A stretch of 13,533 nt of DNA from an uncultured Salinimicrobium sp. (GTDB lineage: Bacteria > Bacteroidota > Bacteroidia > Flavobacteriales > Flavobacteriaceae), in the NCBI GenBank assembly GCA_946887025.1, contig CAMPJY010000065.1:1-13533 (forward strand). The letters are read 5' to 3'. Positions 1-6,321 of the stretch are shown piece by piece. Position 1 is the first letter of the stretch. Each line of letters begins with the position of its first letter. The position numbers and the translations under genes are program-made. The notes beneath the pieces are model-generated. The model saw only the letters and a list, made by a program, of their open reading frames with translations, was not told the origin of the DNA and did not search any database.

Positions 1-35
1 AGTCAGGAGACTCCCAGCAAAGGGGGCTAACAGGT

Positions 36-809
36 CTAATCCATGATAATCCTCAAGGGATGCTTCAACCCCTTAAACGCATGAATATCTGCATTAAGTG
101 ACCCCACTGCCAGCTCAGCCTTGATCTTCAAGGGCATCCTGTTCCCGTCATCACTTACCCACAGGGTAAGGCTCTCCTCTTCCTTAAACACTCGCCCTGC
201 CATTACATAAGGCCTGAATTTAAGCGCCGCCATCTTACCCAGTTTGGTATCAAGCACTTCCCTGCCCAGGAATTCCAGTTTAAAATCGTAGTTCTCGTTG
301 TCGAAAAACATGTTCAGATTGATCTCATCCCCCGGCTTAAGACCCGTCACATCCAACTTGTTCCTCAGAAAATAAAAGGAAGACAACATATCCTGCACAT
401 CCTCCTCGACCGAGAAGGTTTTTTTGGTGCTGTGTTCTTTATCATGAACAAAAGCCGTATTGTTGGAATGATTGAAATCGATCTGTATATCCTTGGTGTG
501 CCCGCCTTCATCGATCTGCCTGATAAAACGATAAGGTTGCCCGGTCTTTTTATCGATGTAAGTCTCGTAGTTGTCATCTACCTTGAAAAACCAGTGGAGC
601 AGGCCTGTGGATTTACCCTTGCCTGTAATATGATACACCGGTTTTCCCTTAAACATCTCCTCCTCCACCTCCAGAGTGGCGAAGCTGGCATTGAATCCCA
701 GGTAATGGATCCTGAACTGAAACCATTCCCCTGCCTCAAAGGCCTGATGGGATTGTGCGCTGGTAAGAAAGGTGGAGAGTAAAGCTAAAACTGCAATTAT
801 CTTCTTCAT
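36..809 (-). CDS. Exported DUF3108-domain protein
   Basis: The 257-aa product opens with a clear Sec signal peptide (MKK, a hydrophobic run, then a likely cleavage site after TSAQS near residue 20), so it is expected in the periplasm or outer envelope. The mature part resembles the DUF3108 family: a GEWFQFRIHYLGF start, alternating beta strands, and a late ESLTLWVSDDGNRMPLKIKAEL segment typical of a soluble beta-rich fold. DUF3108 proteins have no firmly established biochemical role, and none is assigned here. The length suits the family and the gene appears complete. The start at 809 is supported by the signal peptide and by a promoter-like sequence at 861-891. The gene is probably transcribed alone, because a hairpin terminator separates it from hppD upstream. 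Confidence 0.85.
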   Translation of the reverse strand: MKKIIAVLALLSTFLTSAQSHQAFEAGEWFQFRIHYLGFNASFATLEVEEEMFKGKPVYHITGKGKSTGLLHWFFKVDDNYETYIDKKTGQPYRFIRQIDEGGHTKDIQIDFNHSNNTAFVHDKEHSTKKTFSVEEDVQDMLSSFYFLRNKLDVTGLKPGDEINLNMFFDNENYDFKLEFLGREVLDTKLGKMAALKFRPYVMAGRVFKEEESLTLWVSDDGNRMPLKIKAELAVGSLNADIHAFKGLKHPLRIIMD

Positions 810-860
810 TAAAGGGGCTTTAGATGGTACATTTTAAGGGGATAATTACAATATCTATTC

Positions 861-891
861 CAAATGTATAAAATCAAAAAAACCCCGACAA
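861..891 (-). promoter_or_regulatory. Candidate promoter of the DUF3108 gene
   Basis: On the minus strand TACATTTG (868-861) is an exact match to the Bacteroidetes -7 consensus TAnnTTTG. A TTG (891-889) lies 20 nt upstream, the expected position of the -33 element. Transcription would start near 854, giving a 5' leader of about 45 nt before the ATG at 809. The -33 triplet lies in the loop of the hairpin at 878-909, so terminator and promoter physically overlap. Confidence 0.6.
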
Positions 892-997
892 TTGAATGTC
901 GGGGTTTTTAATCTTATTAACCAACTAAAACTTAAATTATGAAAAAAATTTAATGTTACAATCTTGGTAACCACTCCAGAATTGCGGTGCAAAAGTC
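877..997 (-). ncRNA. Possible small RNA or long leader between hppD and the DUF3108 gene
   Basis: Going leftwards, a near-consensus promoter is seen: TTG at 1020-1018, a 20-nt gap, then GACTTTTG at 997-990 (one mismatch to TAnnTTTG). Transcription from about 983 would give roughly 105 nt containing a small GTTAC/GTAAC hairpin (955-959 with 967-971), an AT-rich middle, and the strong terminator at 878-909. No ORF of useful size lies inside. It could be a stand-alone sRNA, the 3' UTR of hppD, or an attenuated leader of the next gene. The evidence is promoter plus terminator only. Confidence 0.25.
878..909. terminator. Bidirectional rho-independent terminator hairpin
   Basis: A perfect inverted repeat has arms of 13 nt (878-890 and 897-909), a GC-rich CCCCGACA/TGTCGGGG core, a 6-nt loop, and A/T runs on both outer sides. 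It would therefore give a U-tract in either direction. On the minus strand it can end transcripts coming from hppD, although it lies about 195 nt past that stop codon, or a short RNA started near 983. Confidence 0.8.
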
Positions 998-1104
998 CTC
1001 TATATCTACGTGTTCCGCAACTGAAATTTCAACTTTAACTAAACAGGCCCCAAGAATGCATTTAATTTTTCCTTAACAGGGAAAAACACAATTTTTTCAC
1101 AATT

Positions 1105-2238
1105 TTATAGTGTTCCACGCAAATCCTGCTCCCGCTCAATAGCCTCGAAAAGTGCCTTAAAGTTCCCTTTTCCGAAAGACTGGGCTCCCTTACGCTGAAT
1201 GATCTCAAAAAACATGGTAGGACGGTCCAGAACAGGCTTGGTGAAAATTTGCAGTAAATATCCCTCATCATCCCTGTCAACCAATACTCCCAGCTCCTTC
1301 AGGGGTTCCAGGTCTTCATCGATCTCGCCAACCCTGTCCAGAAGATCATCGTAATAGGTTTCCGGAACAAAAAGGAACTCCACTCCCCGGTCCCTCAGTT
1401 TGGTGACGGTATCGATAATATTATCAGTAGCAACAGCTATATGCTGCACCCCTGCCCCATTATAGAAATCTATGTACTCCTCGATTTGGGATTTCTTCTT
1501 TCCTTCTGCAGGCTCGTTGATGGGGAATTTGATCCTTCCGTTCCCGTTGCTCATCACCTTGCTCATAAGGGCGGTGTAATCGGTCGAAATATCCTTGTCG
1601 TCAAACGAAACAAGCTGTGCAAAGCCCATAACCTTGGCGTAGAATTCACACCATTTATTCATTTCATTCCAGCCGACATTTCCTACCATGTGGTCGATGT
1701 ACTTCAATCCGACCTCCTCCTTTTTAAAGGGAGGATTGTACGCCTTGAAGCCAGGCATGAAGGCTCCGGAATAATTTTTTCTTTCGATGAAAAGGTGCAC
1801 GGTCTCTCCATAGGTATGGATCCCTGAGATCACCACTTTCCCATCCTTGTCACTCAGTTCATAAGGCTCCACGTATGATTCTGCCCCTCGGCTGGTGGTT
1901 TCCTCATAACTCTTTCTCGCATCATCAACCCACAGGGCCACTACCTTTACCCCATCTCCATGCTGATCTATATGACGGTTGACCTCCCCTCCGGGAGTCA
2001 GGGGGGAGGTAAGTACCAATCGTATTTTCCCTTGTTGCAGGACATAGGACACCCTGTCTTTCTTTCCTGTTTCCAGCCCCGAAAAGGCTACAGGCTGAAA
2101 TCCCCAGGCGACCTGATAATAATAAGCAGCCTGCTTGGCATTCCCGACATATAGTTCCACATAATCCGTTCCCAGTAAGGGAAGAAAATCTTCAGCCTGT
2201 GGTATGATTTTTTTTAGATCAACTGTTTCGTGTGACAT
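1105..2238 (-). CDS. hppD: 4-Hydroxyphenylpyruvate dioxygenase
   Basis: This non-heme Fe(II) enzyme converts 4-hydroxyphenylpyruvate and O2 to homogentisate and CO2 in tyrosine catabolism, in the cytoplasm. The 377-aa length matches bacterial HPPDs. Two vicinal-oxygen-chelate (glyoxalase-like) halves are visible: a degenerate N-terminal one (about 24-155) and the catalytic C-terminal one (about 178-350). The iron ligands can be recognised as His183 (YIDHMVGNV), His266 (GVQHIAVAT) and Glu345 (MFFEIIQRKG). The tail after 350, with QSFGKGNFKALFEAIEREQ, is the conserved C-terminal gate helix of the family. The gene lies 82 nt downstream of hmgA on the same strand, with no strong promoter between them, so cotranscription as hmgA-hppD is likely. 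A palindromic repeat sits in that gap. The gene is complete, with nothing anomalous. Confidence 0.97.
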   Translation of the reverse strand: MSHETVDLKKIIPQAEDFLPLLGTDYVELYVGNAKQAAYYYQVAWGFQPVAFSGLETGKKDRVSYVLQQGKIRLVLTSPLTPGGEVNRHIDQHGDGVKVVALWVDDARKSYEETTSRGAESYVEPYELSDKDGKVVISGIHTYGETVHLFIERKNYSGAFMPGFKAYNPPFKKEEVGLKYIDHMVGNVGWNEMNKWCEFYAKVMGFAQLVSFDDKDISTDYTALMSKVMSNGNGRIKFPINEPAEGKKKSQIEEYIDFYNGAGVQHIAVATDNIIDTVTKLRDRGVEFLFVPETYYDDLLDRVGEIDEDLEPLKELGVLVDRDDEGYLLQIFTKPVLDRPTMFFEIIQRKGAQSFGKGNFKALFEAIEREQDLRGTL

Positions 2239-2278
2239 GATATTTTTATTTCTTCTGATTAATTATTGTTTAACTGTC

Positions 2279-2306
2279 GTAGAGACGCAATGCATTGCGG
2301 CCCTAC
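2279..2306. repeat. GACGCAATG-type palindromic repeat, copy 1 (hmgA-hppD gap)
   Basis: This 28-nt near-palindrome reads GTAGAGACGCAATG followed by CATTGCGGCCCTAC, with two differences from perfect symmetry. It lies in the 82-nt gap between hmgA and hppD and would form a hairpin in the operon mRNA. Related copies are at 3819-3846 and 8184-8213. Confidence 0.75.
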
Positions 2307-2320
2307 AGTTCATCAGCCAG

Positions 2321-3481
2321 TTACTCTTGCAGCCAGGACTGATGATAACTCTCATCCGCAATCTTCATGGCTTCTTCTGTAAGCATTAAGGGTTTGAAGG
2401 TGTCGACCATGACAGCAAGTTCATCTGTTTTGGTCTGCCCGATGCTCCTTTCCACCGCCCCGGGATGGGGTCCGTGGGGAATACCCGAAGGATGCAGGGA
2501 AATATGCCCGGCATCTATATCGTTCCTGCTCATGAAATCCCCATCTACATAATAAAGCACCTCATCACTGTCTATATTGCTGTGACTGTAGGGCGCAGGA
2601 ATGCTTTCCGGATGATAATCATAAAGTCGCGGGCAGAAGGAACATACCACGAAGGCATCGGTCTCAAATGTCTGATGCACCGGTGGCGGCTGATGGATCC
2701 GTCCCGTTATGGGTTCAAAATCGTGGATGGAGAAGGCATAGGGATAATTGTATCCATCGTAGCCTACCACATCAAAAGGATGCGAGGCGTAGATCATATC
2801 AAATATCTCCCCTTTCTTCTTGACTTTTATGAGAAATTCTCCCGCCTCATTGTTGGTTTCCAACTCGTAGGGCCTCCTGATATCCCGCTCGCAGAAAGGG
2901 GAATGTTCCTGTAACTGCCCAAAATGGTTCCTGTACTTCCTGGGGGTATAGATAGGCCGGTGGGATTCCACAATGAACAGCCGGTTCACCTCCTCATCGA
3001 AATCCATCTTGTAGATGGTACCCCGGGGGATCAGCAAATAATCCCCGTAGGCAAAATCCAGATTCCCAAGATGCGTTCTCAGCTTTCCGCTTCCCTTATG
3101 CACAAAGATCAGTTCGTCGGCATCCGCATTTTTGTAGAAATAATCCTCCTGCGACTCCTGAGGGGCTGCAAGGGCGATGCTCACATCGGAATTGGTCAGG
3201 ATCACCTTCCGGCTCTCCAGGAAATCCGGCTCCGGATTCACATGGAATCCTTTGAAGCGATAGGATTTTATATTGTTCACCGTAGCTATCTTCGGTTTGG
3301 CGTCATAACTCCCCCTGATCTCCTTAACCTGGGTGGGTCGCTGCTCGTGATAGGAATTGGTGGACATCCCTTCAAAACCTATGGTTCCGAAAAGCTGTTC
3401 GTAATACAGGCTGCCATCCGGTTTTTTAAACACCGTATGACGTTTCCGCGGTATATTTCCAAGTTTATGATAAAAAGGCAT
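2321..3481 (-). CDS. hmgA: Homogentisate 1,2-dioxygenase
   Basis: This cytoplasmic Fe(II) cupin-fold dioxygenase opens the aromatic ring of homogentisate to maleylacetoacetate, the step after HppD. The 386-aa protein belongs to the shorter bacterial branch, with the N-terminus MPFYHKLGNIPRKRHTVF and YYEQLFGTIGFEGMS at 26-40. The metal-site region is visible as YSHSN...DSDEVLYYV (His300, Glu307) and HGPHPG (336-341); the exact third ligand is not certain from sequence. A cupin-like segment GDYLLIPRGTIYKMD (146-160) lies in the N-terminal half. It is the first gene of a probable hmgA-hppD unit, with a candidate promoter and operator just upstream (3498-3524). The later pathway genes (maleylacetoacetate isomerase, fumarylacetoacetase) are not in this window. 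Confidence 0.95.
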   Translation of the reverse strand: MPFYHKLGNIPRKRHTVFKKPDGSLYYEQLFGTIGFEGMSTNSYHEQRPTQVKEIRGSYDAKPKIATVNNIKSYRFKGFHVNPEPDFLESRKVILTNSDVSIALAAPQESQEDYFYKNADADELIFVHKGSGKLRTHLGNLDFAYGDYLLIPRGTIYKMDFDEEVNRLFIVESHRPIYTPRKYRNHFGQLQEHSPFCERDIRRPYELETNNEAGEFLIKVKKKGEIFDMIYASHPFDVVGYDGYNYPYAFSIHDFEPITGRIHQPPPVHQTFETDAFVVCSFCPRLYDYHPESIPAPYSHSNIDSDEVLYYVDGDFMSRNDIDAGHISLHPSGIPHGPHPGAVERSIGQTKTDELAVMVDTFKPLMLTEEAMKIADESYHQSWLQE

Positions 3482-3497
3482 GACTTTATGGTTTTAT

Positions 3498-3509
3498 GAA
3501 AACGTTTTC
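3498..3509. promoter_or_regulatory. Perfect 12-bp palindrome, candidate LacI-type operator of hmgA
   Basis: GAAAACGTTTTC is a perfect palindrome with the AAACGTTT core typical of LacI/GalR-family operators. It begins 16 nt upstream of the hmgA ATG and directly abuts the presumed transcription start (about 3510), the classic place for a repressor site. No regulator gene is in the window, so the cognate protein is unknown. Confidence 0.4.
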
Positions 3510-3516
3510 GTTTATA

Positions 3517-3524
3517 CAAATATC
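3517..3524 (-). promoter_or_regulatory. Candidate -7 element of the hmgA-hppD operon
   Basis: GATATTTG on the minus strand matches TAnnTTTG at all but the first base, in an AT-rich stretch 36 nt from the hmgA start codon. No convincing TTG at -33 is seen, so the call rests on this element and its position. Confidence 0.4.
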
Positions 3525-3616
3525 GTAAAATTTTATTTGAGGCCCAGCGGAATGAGGATCATATTGAGGGGAACTGAACAGGTTACGGAACTTGGAGATT
3601 CCCGCCCGGCCTCTTG

Positions 3617-3679
3617 AATTGCCTCCAGCTTCAGCTGGAGGATCAGCAATGCATTTCCTGCTCAGGGCTTTAGCCCAAT
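3617..3679 (-). repeat. GGCTAAAGCC two-hairpin module, copy A1
   Basis: Read on the minus strand, this 63-nt module starts with ATTGGGCTAAAGCCC (itself a small hairpin), continues with a 23-nt spacer, and ends with a perfect 9-bp stem (3622-3641) followed by CAATT. It stands head-to-head with copy A2. Their facing arms (3660-3679 and 3695-3714) are a perfect 20-bp inverted repeat around a 15-nt loop. The spacer contains GCAATGCATT, the core of the other palindromic family. Confidence 0.75.
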
Positions 3680-3694
3680 TGAAATCTGCTCCAT

Positions 3695-3756
3695 ATTGGG
3701 CTAAAGCCCTGAGCATTTAAGAGATCCAGCCCCGGGGCTTAAAAGCCCCGGCAATT
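3695..3756 (+). repeat. GGCTAAAGCC two-hairpin module, copy A2
   Basis: This 62-nt module has ATTGGGCTAAAGCCC, a 20-nt spacer, then a perfect 9-bp stem (3732-3751: CCGGGGCTT with AAGCCCCGG) and CAATT. It has the same architecture as A1 and as the copy at 13380-13441, but the terminal stem sequence differs in each while pairing is kept. Confidence 0.75.
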
Positions 3757-3818
3757 TAGAACTCCTCATTGTTTAACCCTTAGCCGGAATTTCGGGAATC
3801 TGGAGATCCTGGCGCAGC

Positions 3819-3846
3819 GGGAAGACGCAATGTATTGCGTCTCTAC
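3819..3846. repeat. GACGCAATG-type palindromic repeat, copy 2
   Basis: A second 28-nt near-palindrome, GGGAAGACGCAATG followed by TATTGCGTCTCTAC, lies in the island upstream of hmgA. Its right arm is the perfect version of the arm that is degenerate in copy 1. Confidence 0.7.
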
Positions 3847-3860
3847 ATGACCCCTTTGAT

Positions 3861-3970
3861 TTGCGACTCATTCGCGGGTCATTTGCGAGTCATCTGCGAG
3901 TCATCTGCGACTTGAACCCGCAAATAACCCGGAAATATCTCGGCAATATCTCGAAAATCTCTTTGAAATG
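3861..3970. repeat. Degenerate 11-bp tandem array, ten units
   Basis: Exactly ten consecutive 11-nt units fit this stretch. Units 1-5 (3861-3915) resemble TTGCGAGTCAT; units 6-10 (3916-3970) drift towards ACCCGGAAATA and TCTCGGCAATA. Nine of the ten units carry CG at positions 4-5. The period is not a multiple of three and no ORF uses it. It occupies the centre of the gene-free island between hmgA and the patatin gene. Its function is unknown. Confidence 0.75.
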
Positions 3971-4014
3971 ATTGAAGGAAGGTATAGTGCAGATAGAAGT
4001 GTGCAACAGCCACA

Positions 4015-4077
4015 CCAGCTACGCTGGTCCGAATCTCCAGATTCGGACCCAACTGGTGGCGATCTCCAGATCGCCGT
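4015..4077. repeat. ATCTCCAGAT double-hairpin element, copy 1
   Basis: Three consecutive inverted repeats are present: a small CCAGC/GCTGG hairpin (4015-4027), a 10-bp-stem hairpin (4026-4049) and a 7-8-bp-stem hairpin (4058-4075, GGCGATC...GATCGCC). The last two share the loop-proximal core ATCTCCAGAT. The 54 nt at 4024-4077 recur inverted at 13480-13533. The element lies just after the stop codon of the patatin gene. No U-tract follows, so it is not a standard intrinsic terminator. Confidence 0.8.
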
Positions 4078-4095
4078 TTTTACTGCCTGAAGAAA

Positions 4096-6321
4096 CTAAA
4101 ACCAGAAGCCTAAACTGAAAAACCATTCGCTGGCCTTCACCTCCGGAGAATAGGAATACCTCACCTCCAGCGGGCCCATAAAGGTTTCCAGCCCATAGCC
4201 CAGCGAGTATCCGGAATATGCAGGGGAGCTCCACCAGTTCCCGGTACTATACAAATCATCCTCCACATTGGCGAAATTCGCACTCATCAGGAGGTGGCTC
4301 TTAGGAAAAACCTCATAATCCAGCTCCAGCTTCCCCTTGATATAGCTGTCGGCTGAAAGCTCCATGAAATCATAGCCTAAAAATGGGACTATGTTATTTA
4401 TAAAATCATTCCCATACCCCCCCAGGAAAAAGTGCAGGGATTTGTTATCACTGGTCCCCAGATGGAAACCTGCCTCGGAAGTCAGCCTTGCCGTCACTTT
4501 GGGAAGCAGGGGAAAGGCATATCCTATCTTTCCTTTGGCTACAGAAAATTCCGTGAAGTCCTGAACGAAATCCGTCCCCGCAAAATAGAAATGGAAATCC
4601 CCATGGAAATAAACCCCCCGGGTGGGATAATATTTCTCATCATAGGTGTCCAGTCTCAAATATCCGAAACTGCTGTAATAGTTGCTCTTGTCAAAAATAG
4701 TGATGGGCACCGTCTCCGTGTCATTACCTATGGTTTCAGAATCTACCTGCAGGTACTTGTGTTCGGCCCCTGCGCCAATGGAAAACACCCTTCCGAACAA
4801 GGTCTCCACATAAAACTGGTTGCTGATATCCATATATTCCACCGCCAGCCTGTTCACATCGATCTCCACCAGATTATCCCTGTTTTCGAAAAAATCCACC
4901 CCCAGGTCCTTCTCAAAGCTGTTGTAGCGGGAACGGACCCCGAGGCTCCAGTAAAAACCCTTATCTATATAGTATTCGAAATTATACCGGGAGTTATCCC
5001 CCAGGATAAAATCAAAGGAGGTGACGTCATTGGTGAGGAAAAGACTGTTCCTGGTAATATTGAACAGGGCGGCACTCTTATACAGGTCGTCATAGTGCAG
5101 CGACATCCTCAGCTTCATCTTATTCGGATTCTCCTCCAGCTGCAGCACCAGCACATAGCCTTTGTTCAGCGGCAGCAGCTTATAGTTGATCTTAGTGAAG
5201 TTTCCGGTGGCTGAAAGATTGTTGATCCCCAGATTAAAATCTTTATAAGAAGTTTTAATGGGGAACCTCAGCCTCAGTTTCCCCAGCACGTAGGAGCGGG
5301 GATAGGTGTGATTCCCTTCGATCCTTACATCAGAAATAAACAGGCTGTCGATCTCAGGCAAGGGGACAAACTCCTTATCCACCGGCTTCTGAAAAGCAGC
5401 GATCTGTTTCAGGACCTGAAATTCCTCCTTTGCTGCCTTCTTCCCCGCTTCAATGATCTCTTCCCCCTTCCCAAAAGAAGTCACGCTGAAAGGCTCAATT
5501 GCAGGCTTGATGTAAACGTCTGTTTTTTCCTTCTTGGTCTTCATATCCTTGACCGTTCGGAAATTGCTGATCTGGGTAAGGATCTTGAACACCGAAGTCA
5601 GCTCATCCCTGTCTGCCAAAGCGTCCTGCACATCCACTCCTATGATGATGTCAGCTCCCCGCGCCCGCAGTTCCTCCACCGGATAATTGTTCACCACCCC
5701 GCCGTCGGTGAGCATCCGCCCGTCTATCAGCACCGGACTGAATAGCGTGGGAATGGCAGCACTGGCAGCTATCGCCTGGGGCAGGTAACCCTGATCCAGG
5801 ATCACCTCCTCCCCCGTCTCCACATCCACAGCTACACAGAAAAAAGGAATGGGCAGCGCCTCGAAATGAGCCTTGTCCTCCAGATGAAGGGTCAGCCTGG
5901 AGATCAGGTTGTAGACGTTCTGACCTTTGGACAAGCCGGAGGGAAAACTGATCTTGAAATTGTCAAAAGGCAGGGTCAGGGCATATTTCTCGGCCTCCCG
6001 TTTTTCATAAAAGGTCTTGCTGCTCCTGGGCAATCCGTCCTGGATAAGCTGATCGAAATTGGTGACATGGAAAATGCTGTCAAGCTGGGCGGCGGTATAT
6101 CCTGAAGCATAAAGCCCCCCGACGATGGCCCCCATACTGGTCCCTCCTATATAATCTATCTGCACCCCGGCCTCCTCCAGGACCTTCAGTACCCCTATAT
6201 GCGCCAGACCTTTGGCTCCTCCCCCGCTCAGCACCAGCCCCACCTTGGGTGCCTCTTCCCCGTTTTGGGAAAGGCCCGGAAGGCAGTAAAGGAACAATAG
6301 CAGTAGGAGAGTCTTTTTCAT
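4096..6321 (-). CDS. Patatin-like phospholipase with POTRA and outer-membrane beta-barrel (type Vd autotransporter-like)
   Basis: The 741-aa product has a signal peptide (MKKTLLLLLFLYCLPGLSQ) and then a patatin domain (about 24-300). The catalytic dyad is recognisable: nucleophile Ser62 in GTSMG (60-64), Asp206 in DGG (206-208), and an oxyanion loop GGGAKG (33-38). A single POTRA-like segment follows (about 326-398, DSLFISDVRIEGNHTY...). Then comes an Omp85/BamA-type barrel (about 400-741) with alternating aromatic strands and a C-terminal phenylalanine (FFSLGFWF) expected of a beta-signal. This is the layout of PlpD-type proteins, in which a lipid hydrolase is joined to its own outer-membrane barrel; whether the patatin part is exposed, released or periplasmic cannot be judged here. 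The start codon overlaps the uvrC stop as ATGA, implying translational coupling. The gene is complete. Confidence 0.92.
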   Translation of the reverse strand: MKKTLLLLLFLYCLPGLSQNGEEAPKVGLVLSGGGAKGLAHIGVLKVLEEAGVQIDYIGGTSMGAIVGGLYASGYTAAQLDSIFHVTNFDQLIQDGLPRSSKTFYEKREAEKYALTLPFDNFKISFPSGLSKGQNVYNLISRLTLHLEDKAHFEALPIPFFCVAVDVETGEEVILDQGYLPQAIAASAAIPTLFSPVLIDGRMLTDGGVVNNYPVEELRARGADIIIGVDVQDALADRDELTSVFKILTQISNFRTVKDMKTKKEKTDVYIKPAIEPFSVTSFGKGEEIIEAGKKAAKEEFQVLKQIAAFQKPVDKEFVPLPEIDSLFISDVRIEGNHTYPRSYVLGKLRLRFPIKTSYKDFNLGINNLSATGNFTKINYKLLPLNKGYVLVLQLEENPNKMKLRMSLHYDDLYKSAALFNITRNSLFLTNDVTSFDFILGDNSRYNFEYYIDKGFYWSLGVRSRYNSFEKDLGVDFFENRDNLVEIDVNRLAVEYMDISNQFYVETLFGRVFSIGAGAEHKYLQVDSETIGNDTETVPITIFDKSNYYSSFGYLRLDTYDEKYYPTRGVYFHGDFHFYFAGTDFVQDFTEFSVAKGKIGYAFPLLPKVTARLTSEAGFHLGTSDNKSLHFFLGGYGNDFINNIVPFLGYDFMELSADSYIKGKLELDYEVFPKSHLLMSANFANVEDDLYSTGNWWSSPAYSGYSLGYGLETFMGPLEVRYSYSPEVKASEWFFSLGFWF

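Noticed and set aside
1066..1086. TTTTTCC/GGAAAAA hairpin just after hppD as its terminator
   Set aside because: The stem is short and AT-rich with a 7-nt loop and no U-tract follows in the minus direction; the hairpin at 878-909 is far better.
1981..2011. Strong inverted repeat of CCTCCCC / GGGGAGG inside hppD
   Set aside because: It lies within conserved coding sequence (SPLTPGGEV) and no transcription end is expected there; most likely chance from Pro/Gly codons.
3486..3716. 76-codon minus-strand frame upstream of hmgA
   Set aside because: It runs across the inverted-repeat modules and the hmgA promoter region, and has no family resemblance.
3861..3970. The repeat array considered as a CRISPR
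   Set aside because: Units are contiguous 11-mers without spacers, and no cas genes are present.
4432..5214. 260-codon plus-strand open frame opposite the patatin-barrel gene
   Set aside because: It is fully antisense to a gene with clear motifs, its product has no recognisable domain, and it is explained as a shadow frame.
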